A DNA stretch of 64,000 bases, taken from the NCBI RefSeq assembly GCF_002135355.1, contig NZ_NEGE01000007.1, forward strand, positions 62,001 to 126,000, given 5' to 3'. Source of the stretch: Acinetobacter sp. ANC 4169 (GTDB lineage Bacteria > Pseudomonadota > Gammaproteobacteria > Pseudomonadales > Moraxellaceae). This document shows positions 10,924 through 20,273 of the stretch, one piece after another. Both the position numbers and the translations under genes were made by a program. The notes beneath the pieces were generated by a model that was not told where the DNA came from, searched no databases, and saw nothing but the letters and a program-made list of their open reading frames with translations. The number at the start of each line of letters is the position of its first letter. Position 1 is the first letter of the stretch.

Positions 10924-11721
10924 TTATTCGGGACAGGTAAATACAGTTTCATCCATTAAATCGACACCGCATTCCAGAGTTTCAATCCAGTCCAGAAATT
11001 GATTCACCTGCTCTTTGCCAATGAATGGCGTACCATGCTGCGGCACAATCATTTCTACGTCCATGGTACGAACCATTTGCACCCAGAGACGGATCACTTT
11101 ATTGCAACACATATAGCGCTGATGGAAGCCTTTCATCTTTGGAATATGCGCAGCAAAATTTTCCAGCGGTTTAGAGGCATCTTCAACCATAGATGCGCCC
11201 ATATCACCAGAAAACAGAATTTTGGCAATCGGATCATAGAACTGGAAATTACCGACCGAGTGCAGAAAATGCGCCGGAACGGCAACAATGCTCGATTCAC
11301 CTAGCTGGATCACCTGACCATGGTCAGGTAGCTCGACCAAACGATCAAGCCAGTTCCCTTTCATCCGGTCACTCATGAAAGCCGAATTCAAATGCGGTAA
11401 GAAACGCGCCCATAATTTGGATGCCACCACTTTGGCCTCGGTATAGACCAGCCAGCGTGGCATAGAAGTAATAATGTCGGGGTCTTGATGGGATGCCATC
11501 ACATAATCAAGATTGGTCAAGCGGGTATATTTGTTCAGTTCCATGGTCAGCGGAACATAGGTTAAGTCGCCGCCTGGATCCAGCACTGCTGCACGTTCAT
11601 GATCGAGGATTAGAAACTGGTTTGCCTGTACACCTTCACCTTTCACTAAACTGGTAAAACTAATACATTTATGCGTACCATTATCAAATAGTACTTGTGA
11701 TGTGGTGCGATCAAACGCCAT
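10924..11721 (-). CDS. ODP-type metallo-beta-lactamase-fold diiron protein
   Basis: A 265-aa stand-alone MBL-fold protein resembling the diiron half of flavodiiron proteins (ODP, oxygen-binding diiron family). It has no flavodoxin domain. Ligand positions that align by eye: SHQDPD in place of the usual HxExDH, then LHSVGN, SGDMGAS and PQHGTPF. The second ligand is Asp instead of Glu and the following His is replaced by Ile. The start is taken at 11721, where GGGGA sits 6 nt upstream; ATG 11727 is the alternative. An O2- or NO-related redox role is an inference from the family. Confidence 0.8.
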   Translation of the reverse strand: MAFDRTTSQVLFDNGTHKCISFTSLVKGEGVQANQFLILDHERAAVLDPGGDLTYVPLTMELNKYTRLTNLDYVMASHQDPDIITSMPRWLVYTEAKVVASKLWARFLPHLNSAFMSDRMKGNWLDRLVELPDHGQVIQLGESSIVAVPAHFLHSVGNFQFYDPIAKILFSGDMGASMVEDASKPLENFAAHIPKMKGFHQRYMCCNKVIRLWVQMVRTMDVEMIVPQHGTPFIGKEQVNQFLDWIETLECGVDLMDETVFTCPE

Positions 11722-11854
11722 ACCCATTCCCCAGAATATCGTTTTTAATTAAATTTTTAATTCCTCACAACATATATGGATTTATGGAAATTTACAACAA
11801 AATAACATCTTAATATTGGTATATTTATCAGTAAATTGTGCTGCATTTCACAAT

Positions 11855-11886
11855 AAAAAATCCCGACAAAAATGCCAGGATTTTTT
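11855..11886 (-). terminator. Intrinsic terminator of the GDT1-family gene
   Basis: A/T-rich outer stem with a GC core (AATCC...GGATT) followed by a U run on the minus strand, 15 bp after the stop. Confidence 0.75.
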
Positions 11887-11900
11887 AATACTCTTCAAGT

Positions 11901-12479
11901 TTAAAAGAAATAATGCTGAAGCAGTGCCGCCACACCAATCACTAAAAATACGATTGCACCAATTTTATGAATCAGTGAAATAGGCAGTTTTTCTGCCAGT
12001 TTGTTCCCAATAAACACCGCAGGTGCATTGACCAGCATAATGCCCAGTGTGGTTCCCAGCGTCACCCAGCCCACACTGTCAAAGCGCGCGGCAAGTGCTA
12101 CGGTAGCAATCTGGGTTTTATCGCCAATTTCGGCCAGAAAGAACAACACAAAAGTGGCACCAAATACGCCATATTTTTGCCATTTATTAATACTTTCAGT
12201 TTCATCATCCAGTTCATCTGGAATCAGCATCCAGGCAGCCATCCCAATAAAGCCGAGGGAAACAATCCATAACAATACGGTCGGGCTCAGCACAGTGGTA
12301 ATCCATTGACCCAGGACAGCGGAAACACCATGGTTCACAACGGTCGCCAGAAAAATTGCGATCAGAATAGGGACAGGTTTACGGAAACGCGCAGCCAGCA
12401 GCAAAGCCAGCAATTGAGTTTTGTCCCCCATTTCGGACAGGGCAACAACAGCTAAAGAAATCAGAAAGGCTGAAAGCAT
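11901..12479 (-). CDS. TMEM165/GDT1 family manganese exporter (MneA-like)
   Basis: A 192-aa inner-membrane cation exporter with the duplicated GDT1 signature: EMGDKTQLLALLLAARF near the N terminus and EIGDKTQIATVALAARF in the second half, each flanked by hydrophobic helices (about six in total). Bacterial members studied (Vibrio MneA) export Mn2+. A yybP-ykoY manganese riboswitch lies in the leader of this gene, which strongly supports Mn2+ as substrate and induction by excess Mn2+. It is monocistronic with its own terminator. Confidence 0.92.
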   Translation of the reverse strand: MLSAFLISLAVVALSEMGDKTQLLALLLAARFRKPVPILIAIFLATVVNHGVSAVLGQWITTVLSPTVLLWIVSLGFIGMAAWMLIPDELDDETESINKWQKYGVFGATFVLFFLAEIGDKTQIATVALAARFDSVGWVTLGTTLGIMLVNAPAVFIGNKLAEKLPISLIHKIGAIVFLVIGVAALLQHYFF

Positions 12480-12492
12480 GATGTATTTCTCT

Positions 12493-12535
12493 GGCTAGCA
12501 TATATCAAACCTATGACTCACCCCTCCTGCTAGCC
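12493..12535 (-). promoter_or_regulatory. Hairpin between Mn riboswitch and exporter start (candidate expression platform)
   Basis: Perfect 8-bp inverted repeat GGCTAGCA/TGCTAGCC whose base lies 13 nt from the exporter ATG, with AGGAGGGG in the loop. There is no U run, so it is more likely to act on translation or RNA stability than as a terminator. The link to the riboswitch is inferred from position. Confidence 0.5.
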
Positions 12536-12555
12536 AAATTGTGCAGAGTGGTAAA

Positions 12556-12698
12556 TCAAAGGTCTTGCCAACAAAAAGAAAAACATGATCAAAAGATCAT
12601 TTGGTTCTTTGCTATGATGACCATGTTCTGTGGAACAATTATGTTGATCATCACCTTTTTACATTGCGTAAAAAGCGGCTACTCCCCAATGAAGTGCA
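12556..12698 (-). promoter_or_regulatory. yybP-ykoY (Mn2+) riboswitch
   Basis: Reading the minus strand, the conserved L1 sequence GGGGAGTAGCC is at 12687-12677 and the conserved L3 GGCAAGACC at 12569-12561. Between them are a strong CTTTTTAC/GTAAAAAG hairpin, a TGATGA/TCATCA stem next to the family element GATCAACAT, and an ATGATC/GATCAT hairpin. This order and the two loops that bind Mn2+ match the yybP-ykoY class; P1 pairing is less perfect (UCAUUGG with CCUUUGA). It lies in the leader of the GDT1-type exporter. Upstream, 12700-12840 holds presumably the promoter, not clearly recognisable. Confidence 0.88.
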
Positions 12699-12841
12699 TG
12701 CATTTTAAGCTGAAAGATAATTTTTTTCAAATAACTTTAAAAATATCATTTTTAAGCTGAGTAATATTGACCGGACTTTACTCACATTTATCTACTTCAT
12801 ATTGATGAACATCTGCATTTCTGCGCATCAAAAGCTTTCAC

Positions 12842-12869
12842 AAAAAAACCCTGCCGAAGCAGGGTTTTA
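12842..12869 (-). terminator. Intrinsic terminator of aceEF
   Basis: ACCCTGC/GCAGGGT stem with a CGAA tetraloop and a long A tract (minus-strand U run), 18 bp after the aceF stop. Confidence 0.9.
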
Positions 12870-12886
12870 TCTACCATAGACTTAAA

Positions 12887-14911
12887 TTAGAGCAATAAGC
12901 TACGGATGTCCGCTAACAATTTGGTTAGTTTATGGGTAAAGCGTGCTGCATCTGCGCCATTAATCACACGGTGATCATAAGACAATGACAATGGAAGCAT
13001 CAATTTAGGATCAAAGCCTGCACCATTCCAAACCGGTTGCATGGTGGCAGGTGAAATACCCAAGATCGCCACCTGAGGCCAGTTCACCAATGGGGTGAAT
13101 GCAGTACCCCCAATAGAACCCAGGCTGGTAATGGTGAAGTTTGCACCTTGCAAGTCTTTCGGTGACAATTTTTTGTCACGCGCTTTCTTGCTCAGCTCAC
13201 CCAACTCAACCGCAATTTGCTTAATGGATTTTTGATCGGGATTGCGAAGTACCGGAACGGTTAAACCATCTGGAGTTGCCACAGCAATACCCATATGGAT
13301 TTCATTACGTAGCAATACCGATTTTTGGTCATCCGCTAAATGGCCGGCAAAATATGGCTCTTCCTTCAACAGATGAGCCACTGCTTTGGCAATGAAAGCC
13401 AAAATCGTCAAACTGATACCATCTTGTTTAAACTTGGCTTTGAGCTCGCCGCGCCATGCTTCAAGTTCGGTAATATCTGCCAGGTCAAACTGCGTGACTT
13501 GAGGAATGAAGTTATTCAATGACAATTGAGGCACAGATACCTGCTGTAAGCGTGTCATTGCTTTTTCTTCAGTACCGCCAAAAGCACTAAAATCAGGAAG
13601 TTTAGGCAAACCAGAAACTGGAGCTACAGCCTGTGCAACAGGAGCTGCTTGCGGAGCTGTCAGACGTGTTTTCACATAGGCAAATACATCTTCTTTCATC
13701 AAGCGGTCATGTGTCCCAGATGCTTTTACTTGTGACAACACTACACCCAATTCACGTGCCAGTTTACGTACCGCAGGCCCTGCATATACCTTGGCATTGG
13801 CAGCGCTTTGCTCTTGGGTCAGCTTATCAGCCGATTGAACTGGTGCTTGCTCTACAGATGCAGCTGCTTGTGGTGCTGCTGCCGGAGCCGGTGCTGCTTT
13901 GGCTGCGGGAGCAGCTTCAGCTTTGGCTGGCTGAGCTACAGCAGCTGCTGCCTGTCCTTCCGCTTCAATGGTCACCAAAGCCACACCTTGTGAGACATTT
14001 TGCCCCACTTGTACGTGAATGGCTTTAATCACCCCTGCCGACGGGCTTGGCACTTCAACGGTCGCTTTATCAGATTCAACCACAATAATGCTTTGATCAG
14101 CTTCGACCGTGTCACCGACTTGAACTAAAATTTCCGCGACTGCAGCTTTGTCTACACCCAGATCAGGCACAGCTATTTCGATGTCTCCACTTGGTGCAGA
14201 GGCTACAGGTGCTTCAACTGCCGTTTCTGCTTTTGCCGCAGTCACAGGTACAGTTTCTGTAGTAGGTGCTGTGCTTTGTACTGCTTCAGCACCAGAAGAT
14301 GCTGTTTTCACTTTTAGCAGAACCACACCCTCTTTGACTGTGTCACCTTCCCGAATTTCAACGCTCTCAACCGTACCTGAAACGGTACTTGGCACTTCTA
14401 CAGTGGCTTTATCTGATTCCACCACCACAATGCTTTGATCGACAGCAATTTCATCACCTACCTGAACCAGAATTTCACCAACCAGGGCTTTTTCTACGCC
14501 AATGTCAGGTACTTGCACCTCAACCACTGAAGAGCTGCCGGTCGGAGTCTTCGCTGCTGAAACTGCTGGTTGATGGGATGCCAGTTCTTGCATAATTTCT
14601 TTATCAGGCAAAGAAGTCGGAGTATTTTCCGAAGTTTTCTGTGAAGCATCTGCTTCCTGGACTTCAGTCGCGCCAGTTGAACCGTCCTCAGCTTCCAGTT
14701 CAATCAGCACGGAACCTTCAGAAACCACATCGCCTGCTGCAACCGTAATACTTTTCACGATCCCTGCTGAAGTGCTTGGCACTTCAACAGAGGCTTTATC
14801 CGACTCAAGCAACACCAGGCTGTCATCTACAGCAACGCTATCGCCCACTTTCACTAAAATTTCAGCAACGGTGGCTTTATCTACCCCAATATCAGGTGTT
14901 TTGATTTGCAT
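12887..14911 (-). CDS. aceF: Pyruvate dehydrogenase E2, dihydrolipoyl acetyltransferase
   Basis: Core of the pyruvate dehydrogenase complex, moving acetyl groups from E1 to CoA. The 674-aa chain has three lipoyl domains (about residues 1-75, 128-202 and 243-317), each with the lipoylated lysine in ESDKA(S/T)VEVPS. Ala/Pro-rich linkers follow, then an E1/E3-binding domain (VYAGPAVRKLARELGVVLSQ) and the catalytic acyltransferase domain with DHRVINGADAARF holding the active His. It starts 2 bp after the aceE stop, so the pair is surely co-transcribed. E3 (lpd) is not in the window. Confidence 0.97.
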   Translation of the reverse strand: MQIKTPDIGVDKATVAEILVKVGDSVAVDDSLVLLESDKASVEVPSTSAGIVKSITVAAGDVVSEGSVLIELEAEDGSTGATEVQEADASQKTSENTPTSLPDKEIMQELASHQPAVSAAKTPTGSSSVVEVQVPDIGVEKALVGEILVQVGDEIAVDQSIVVVESDKATVEVPSTVSGTVESVEIREGDTVKEGVVLLKVKTASSGAEAVQSTAPTTETVPVTAAKAETAVEAPVASAPSGDIEIAVPDLGVDKAAVAEILVQVGDTVEADQSIIVVESDKATVEVPSPSAGVIKAIHVQVGQNVSQGVALVTIEAEGQAAAAVAQPAKAEAAPAAKAAPAPAAAPQAAASVEQAPVQSADKLTQEQSAANAKVYAGPAVRKLARELGVVLSQVKASGTHDRLMKEDVFAYVKTRLTAPQAAPVAQAVAPVSGLPKLPDFSAFGGTEEKAMTRLQQVSVPQLSLNNFIPQVTQFDLADITELEAWRGELKAKFKQDGISLTILAFIAKAVAHLLKEEPYFAGHLADDQKSVLLRNEIHMGIAVATPDGLTVPVLRNPDQKSIKQIAVELGELSKKARDKKLSPKDLQGANFTITSLGSIGGTAFTPLVNWPQVAILGISPATMQPVWNGAGFDPKLMLPLSLSYDHRVINGADAARFTHKLTKLLADIRSLLL

Positions 14912-14913
14912 GC

Positions 14914-17628
14914 TTAGTTCTCCTCACCTGATTGTTCTTTATAGTCAGCCACTGCCTGAACTTCAGGGTGTGCTTGAGGTGCCCAAGCGACTGGACGATC
15001 AGTATCTAGTTCGAAGCTGGAGATGGCATCTTTCACCAAACGCGCATCAACTTCGCCTTCATCGGCTAGTTTCTTCAAGGTTGCCACTACAATATGCGCG
15101 GCATCCACACCGAAGTAACTACGCAAATTGCCACGGGTATCTGAACGGCCGTAACCATCGGTACCCAAGGCTACGAATGGACGGTTGTCTGGAAGATAGG
15201 CACGGATCTGTTCGCTGTATGCACGCATATGATCGGTTGCAGAAACCACAATACCGTCAGTATCACGCAATTGTTGTGACACCCAAGATTCCTTCGCTTC
15301 TTCAGTCAATGGATGCAGGCGGTTGTATTCTTCACAAGCCATACCATCACGCGCCAATTCGTTGAAGCTTGTTACACTCCACACGTTTGAGTGAATCTGG
15401 TATTCATCACGCAAGATTTTCGCTGCTTTAATCACTTCACGAAGAATCACGCCCGAACCCATCAGCTGGACAGTGGCTTTTTCATCTTCTTCAAGCAGAT
15501 ACATACCACGCTTGATGCCTTCTTCCACGCCTTGCGGCATTTCAGGATGCTCATAGTTTTCGTTCATCACGGTCAGGTAATAGAACACGCGTTCCTGATT
15601 GACATACATGCGTTGCAAACCATCGTGTACGATGACCGCCAGTTCATAACCGAAACATGGGTCATAAGACACACAGTTTGGAATGGTATTGGCCAGAATG
15701 TGCGAATGGCCATCTTGATGCTGCAAACCTTCACCGTTCAATGTGGTACGGCCGGCAGTTGCACCCAGCAAGAAACCTTGAGCCTGTGCATCACCGGCTG
15801 CCCATGCGATGTCACCAATACGCTGGAAACCGAACATCGAGTAATACATGTACATTGGAATCATTGGCAGGTTATTGGTTGAATAACTGGTCGCCAACGC
15901 TGCCCATGCACTCATCGCGCCGGCTTCATTAATTCCTTCCTGCAACATGTGACCATCTTTGGCTTCACGGTAGTTCATCAGCTGTTCTTGGTCTTCAGGG
16001 GTATATTTCTGACCATGTGCAGCATAGATCCCCAGCTGACGGAACATGCCTTCTAAACCAAAGGTTCGTGCTTCATCGGGTACGATTGGCACCACGCGGT
16101 CTTTGATTGCTTTTTCTTTCAACAGTGCTGAGATTAAGCGAACCATGACCATCGTGGTTGATTGTTGCTTGCCATTTGAACCTTTGAGTACAGCATCAAA
16201 TACTGAAAGTTCTGGAATTGCCAAAACTTCACTTTCTTTACGACGCGCTGGTAAATAGCCACCCAATGCTTCACGACGCGCCTTCATATATTTAATTTCA
16301 GGCGAATTTTCACTTGGACGGTAGAATGGAACTTCTTCAAGCTGTTCATCGGTAAATGGCAAGTTGAAACGATTACGTACATACTTTAATGATTCAAGCT
16401 GCATTTTCTTGATTTGGTGGGTTTTGTTCACCGCTTCAATTTCTTCAGATAAGCCATAACCTTTTACAGTCTTCGCCAGGATCACTGTTGGTTGGCCTGT
16501 CGATTTCATCGCTTCAGCATATGCAGCATAGACTTTGTATGGATCGTGACCACCGCGATTTAAGTTATCGATATCTTCGTCGCTTAAATCTTTTACCAAT
16601 GCTTCTGCTTCTGGGTATTTACCAAAGAAGTGTGCACGCGTATACGCCCCACCTTTTACCTGGTAGCGCTGGTAATCACCATCCACCGCTTCTTCCATCA
16701 CCGCTTTCAATGCACCGGACTTATCTTTTGCCAGTAACGGATCCCAATGACGACCCCACACGACTTTAATCACGCGCCAGCCGGCACCACGGAATAAAGA
16801 TTCAAGTTCCTGAATGATTTTACCGTTACCACGTACCGGACCATCGAGACGTTGTAAGTTACAGTTCACAACCCATACCAGGTTGTCTAACTTTTCACGG
16901 CCAGCAAGTGAAATCGCACCTGTACTTTCTGGCTCATCCATCTCACCATCGCCGAGGTAAGCCCAGACTTTACGGTCTTCTTCTTTAATCAGGCTGCGGT
17001 TCATCAGGTATTTTTGAATATGCGCCTGATAGATTGACATGATCGGCCCCAGACCCATGGATACGGTCGGGAACTGCCAATAATCCGGCATCAAGTACGG
17101 ATGCGGGTAACTTGGCAAACCATTACCACCGACTTCACGGCGGAAATTATTCAGTTGATCTTCAGTCAAACGGCCTTCAAGGAATGAACGTGCATAAATC
17201 CCTGGTGCACAGTGACCTTGGTAATAGATCATATCACCACCAAAGTGGTCGCTATTGGCACGGAAGAAGTGGTTAAAACCAACATCGTACAAGGTTGCAG
17301 AAGATGCAAAACTGGCCAAGTGGCCACCCAAATCATCACCGGTTTTATTGGCACGTAACACCATCGCCAAGGCATTCCAGCGAATCAGGGCGCGAATACG
17401 ACGCTCCATATCCTGATCACCTGGCATAGCCGGTGTTTCATCCACAGAAATGGTATTTAAGTAAGGAGTATTTAGACGCTGAATGGGAACATGCTTGGCA
17501 ATCGCGCGCTGATAGAGTTTTTCTAATAAAAATGCAGCACGATCTGTACCCATATGTTGTAAAACCGAGTCAAATGCGTCTTGCCATTCTTGGGTTTCTT
17601 GCGCGTCGGTATCACCATAGAACGCCAT
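14914..17628 (-). CDS. aceE: Pyruvate dehydrogenase E1, homodimeric type
   Basis: Thiamine-diphosphate enzyme that decarboxylates pyruvate and acetylates the lipoyl group of E2. At 904 aa it belongs to the single-chain E1 class of gammaproteobacteria. Visible: YQGHCAPGIYARSF and the ThDP/Mg loop GDGEMDEPES, the transketolase pyrimidine domain with RTFGLEGMFRQLG, and the C-terminal ARDG...ATDHMR segment. It leads aceE-aceF; no pdhR-like regulator gene is adjacent. Confidence 0.97.
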   Translation of the reverse strand: MAFYGDTDAQETQEWQDAFDSVLQHMGTDRAAFLLEKLYQRAIAKHVPIQRLNTPYLNTISVDETPAMPGDQDMERRIRALIRWNALAMVLRANKTGDDLGGHLASFASSATLYDVGFNHFFRANSDHFGGDMIYYQGHCAPGIYARSFLEGRLTEDQLNNFRREVGGNGLPSYPHPYLMPDYWQFPTVSMGLGPIMSIYQAHIQKYLMNRSLIKEEDRKVWAYLGDGEMDEPESTGAISLAGREKLDNLVWVVNCNLQRLDGPVRGNGKIIQELESLFRGAGWRVIKVVWGRHWDPLLAKDKSGALKAVMEEAVDGDYQRYQVKGGAYTRAHFFGKYPEAEALVKDLSDEDIDNLNRGGHDPYKVYAAYAEAMKSTGQPTVILAKTVKGYGLSEEIEAVNKTHQIKKMQLESLKYVRNRFNLPFTDEQLEEVPFYRPSENSPEIKYMKARREALGGYLPARRKESEVLAIPELSVFDAVLKGSNGKQQSTTMVMVRLISALLKEKAIKDRVVPIVPDEARTFGLEGMFRQLGIYAAHGQKYTPEDQEQLMNYREAKDGHMLQEGINEAGAMSAWAALATSYSTNNLPMIPMYMYYSMFGFQRIGDIAWAAGDAQAQGFLLGATAGRTTLNGEGLQHQDGHSHILANTIPNCVSYDPCFGYELAVIVHDGLQRMYVNQERVFYYLTVMNENYEHPEMPQGVEEGIKRGMYLLEEDEKATVQLMGSGVILREVIKAAKILRDEYQIHSNVWSVTSFNELARDGMACEEYNRLHPLTEEAKESWVSQQLRDTDGIVVSATDHMRAYSEQIRAYLPDNRPFVALGTDGYGRSDTRGNLRSYFGVDAAHIVVATLKKLADEGEVDARLVKDAISSFELDTDRPVAWAPQAHPEVQAVADYKEQSGEEN

Positions 17629-17770
17629 ATTTCACCTATTCCTTGAACTTATTTATAGTCTCTATATGTACCATACTTTAGAGAGCATCAGTTATTGCTA
17701 CAGCTGAATACGGAATAGCACTATTATTTAGATAATAAATACTCATTGACCATTCTTTACGCAATAAAAC

Positions 17771-17799
17771 AAAAAACCGCCAATAAGGGCGGTTTTTTA
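17771..17799 (-). terminator. Intrinsic terminator of the M23 peptidase gene
   Basis: AAACCGCC/GGGCGGTTT hairpin with flanking A and T tracts, in the gap between the M23 gene and aceE. It isolates aceEF from upstream minus-strand transcription. Confidence 0.85.
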
Positions 17800-17911
17800 T
17801 ACAATAACTATTCTCTTGAATGATACTCTTATATTCGAAAGCTCTAACAGCCTTAGAGTTACTCTTTAATGAATATGCAAATACCTGTAGTTCTCAATTG
17901 TCGTTATCCAC

Positions 17912-18601
17912 TTATGGCAGCATTGCTAAATAAGGTGATGGATTTTTACGTTGTCCATCTTTGACTACTTCATAGTGTAGATGCGGGCCGGTACAACGAC
18001 CAGTACAGCCTACATTGGCAATTTGCTCGCCTGCTTCCACACGATCGCCAACACGGGCAATCAAACGGGATGCATGTGCATAGCGGGTTAAATAACCATT
18101 GCCGTGATTAATTTCCACGTATTGGCCATAACCGGTACCCCAACCTGACTTAGTCACTACACCCGGGCCAGTCGCATAAATAGGCGTACCACTTGGAGCA
18201 GACAGATCTAAACCTGAATGATGTTCAGCTCGACCACCCATGCTACGGCCACCAAAGCTTGAACTCACACGCTTCATGTCTGGAAGAGGATGAGAAACCA
18301 ACCAAGAGTAAGCACTGCCAGAATAAGTTTTCGAGGAGTTTGAACCGTATTTTTTTGCTAGCGATTCATTGTTTAATTCAATTGCTTTTTCACGTAATTT
18401 AACGTTGATTCTGGTGTCAGCAGGAAGATCAATGTCATTTGATTCTGCATAAGACCCTTGAGCCAAAGTACGGGTCAATTGTTCAATGCGATCTACCGAT
18501 GCATTGTTGGAGCCAGGATTTAATTCGACTAAATCTGCAAAAGCTACAGATGCGGCAGAAGCTGCCAATGAAAACGCTAATAAAATACGTCGCGTATGCA
18601 T
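17912..18601 (-). CDS. M23 family metallopeptidase (periplasmic)
   Basis: A 229-aa LytM/M23 zinc endopeptidase with signal peptide MHTRRILLAFSLAASAASVA. Zinc ligands are visible as HHSGLDLSAPSGTP (H and D), a later YAHAS and the hallmark GPHLHYE. Members cleave peptidoglycan cross-bridges or regulate division. The loop before the last ligand reads GCTGRCTGPHLHYE, with two cysteines where many relatives have serines, so a disulfide beside the active site is possible in the periplasm. It lies divergent from dciA and next to lpxC-fts, a common gammaproteobacterial neighbourhood. Confidence 0.92.
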   Translation of the reverse strand: MHTRRILLAFSLAASAASVAFADLVELNPGSNNASVDRIEQLTRTLAQGSYAESNDIDLPADTRINVKLREKAIELNNESLAKKYGSNSSKTYSGSAYSWLVSHPLPDMKRVSSSFGGRSMGGRAEHHSGLDLSAPSGTPIYATGPGVVTKSGWGTGYGQYVEINHGNGYLTRYAHASRLIARVGDRVEAGEQIANVGCTGRCTGPHLHYEVVKDGQRKNPSPYLAMLP

Positions 18602-18708
18602 AAAAACCTCTTTTAACTGTTCTTAGTCAATGTCCTTGCGTGATCTCTTCCTTGATATCCACTAAAAGAAGTGCGTAAGATTAAGACACAAATATGTAGG
18701 AACAATGT

Positions 18709-19149
18709 ATGTCGGAACCAGTGAACGTCTTTCAACAAACAAGAAAACACTTAAAAACAGGAAACTTTACGTTTCTCTCTACACAAGTTGCTGCATGGCA
18801 GAAACTTACAAAACTCATTCAACCGATATTGCCCCAACCAGAGCAATGGCAAGTTGTTTGTTATCAACATGGCATTTTGACGATTACAGGTGCAAATCAA
18901 GCAATGATTAGTCAACTGGCATATCTTCAAAAGCAATATATCGCCCAATTGTTACAATTAGCTGAATTTAAAGACTTACAAAAACTGCAAGTACGTTTAA
19001 GAATTCAGACGCAAGCCCCTCTAAAACCTCAATCTCTGTCCCGATCCCTTAGTCCAGATACTCAAGACTTACTTCGTGGTGCTGCCGACTTTGTAAGCGA
19101 TCCTAAGCTTAGCCAAGCTATGCTACGTTTGGCAAGCAATAAAAAGTAA
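18709..19149 (+). CDS. dciA: DUF721 protein, DciA-type helicase loader
   Basis: A 146-aa protein with the DUF721 domain in its first two thirds (VFQQTRKHLKTGNF ... AQWQ-type start ... LQKLQVRLRIQTQ). DciA is the ancestral loader or partner of the DnaB replicative helicase in bacteria that lack DnaC. The start is ATG 18709, with AGGA 10 nt upstream; an overlapping out-of-frame ATG at 18705 is rejected. Placement between lpxC and an M23 peptidase is the usual context of dciA in gammaproteobacteria. The C-terminal tail is short and variable. Confidence 0.82.
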   Translation: MSEPVNVFQQTRKHLKTGNFTFLSTQVAAWQKLTKLIQPILPQPEQWQVVCYQHGILTITGANQAMISQLAYLQKQYIAQLLQLAEFKDLQKLQVRLRIQTQAPLKPQSLSRSLSPDTQDLLRGAADFVSDPKLSQAMLRLASNKK

Positions 19150-19246
19150 CCAATACGGGCATAGCTTTGAATTAATAAAAAAAATATGTGAACTGTTTAA
19201 CAATTCATTTTGTTATATTATAACACTCGCATTAAAAGACAATGAC

Positions 19247-20149
19247 TTATGTCACACTGACATAAGAAATTGGACATTGAGCAATGTCATCAAATGTTAC
19301 AATTTCGTAATTACTTGGATCACTTTTAACATTGCGTAATAATTGATTATTTAATGCATGACCGGACTTATAACCATCAAATTTAGCAATAATCTGGTGT
19401 CCCAAGAGATATAAATCTCCAACTGCGTCCAGAATTTTGTGACGTACGAATTCATCCGAAAAGCGAAGCCCTTCTTCATTGACCACACCGGTTTCATCCA
19501 CTCCAATGGCATTGTCCAGACTGGCACCTAATGCCAGATTGTTGGCTTTCAGATAATCCAAATCTTTCATAAAACCGAAAGTTCGAGCTTCACTCACTTC
19601 GTAGACAAAAGTTTCGGTAGAAAAATCGATGGTTGCGGACTGATATTCTTTTTTAAATGCCGGATGATCAAAATCGATGGTGAAGTTGAGTTGAAAGCCA
19701 TCATGAGGATGAAATACCGCGCGTTTATCATCAATGAGCGCTTCAACAGGTTTTAAAATTTTTATAAATTTTTTCGGAGCATCTTGTTCCTGTAATCCAC
19801 CTTGCATCAGCAAATAGATAAATGGACCTGCACTGCCGTCCATAATTGGAACTTCTGAAGCAGAAACTTCAATAATAAGATTATCGATTCCCAGTCCGGC
19901 AATTGCACTCATGACATGTTCAATAGTACCGACTTTGGCATTCTCTTGAACAAGATTAGAACACATGAATGCTTCTTGAATCAGCATGGCATCCGCTGGA
20001 ATATCCACCGGTGGATTTAAATCGATACGTCGAAATACAATGCCCCCATCCACATGGTGCGGCACAAAGTTAATTAAGACTTTTTGCCCACTATGAAGAC
20101 CAATACCGCTCGCTTTCACGACACGCTGTAGGGTACGTTGTTTCAACAT
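19247..20149 (-). CDS. lpxC: UDP-3-O-acyl-N-acetylglucosamine deacetylase
   Basis: Zinc deacetylase, first committed step of lipid A synthesis. At 300 aa it is full length. The metal and catalytic signatures include [14 protein letters not shown] (His ligand), [18 protein letters not shown] (His and Asp ligands) and the C-terminal [10 protein letters not shown]. It is downstream of ftsZ on the same strand, but a strong terminator at 20213-20239 separates them, so it probably has its own promoter. Confidence 0.98.
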   Translation of the reverse strand: MLKQRTLQRVVKASGIGLHSGQKVLINFVPHHVDGGIVFRRIDLNPPVDIPADAMLIQEAFMCSNLVQENAKVGTIEHVMSAIAGLGIDNLIIEVSASEVPIMDGSAGPFIYLLMQGGLQEQDAPKKFIKILKPVEALIDDKRAVFHPHDGFQLNFTIDFDHPAFKKEYQSATIDFSTETFVYEVSEARTFGFMKDLDYLKANNLALGASLDNAIGVDETGVVNEEGLRFSDEFVRHKILDAVGDLYLLGHQIIAKFDGYKSGHALNNQLLRNVKSDPSNYEIVTFDDIAQCPISYVSVT

Positions 20150-20212
20150 GTTTTTCTATCATCTGCTCATCAAACCGCTATACGTTAGCATATTTAGCCA
20201 TTGATAAAAAAC

Positions 20213-20239
20213 AAAAAGGTAGCCTTGTGACTACCTTTT
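20213..20239 (-). terminator. Intrinsic terminator of ftsZ
   Basis: AAAAGGTAG/CTACCTTTT hairpin with A/T flanks, 35 bp beyond the ftsZ stop and before lpxC. Confidence 0.85.
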
Positions 20240-20273
20240 CTGTTGAATTTATGCAGACTGCATAGATTTATCT

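Noticed and set aside
12539..12760. 73-codon plus-strand ORF
   Set aside because: Lies antisense to the manganese riboswitch, has no RBS and no family features; the conserved RNA explains the sequence.
13633..14438. Plus-strand ORFs opposite aceF
   Set aside because: Shadows of the Ala/Pro/Val-rich lipoyl linkers; no RBS and low-complexity products.
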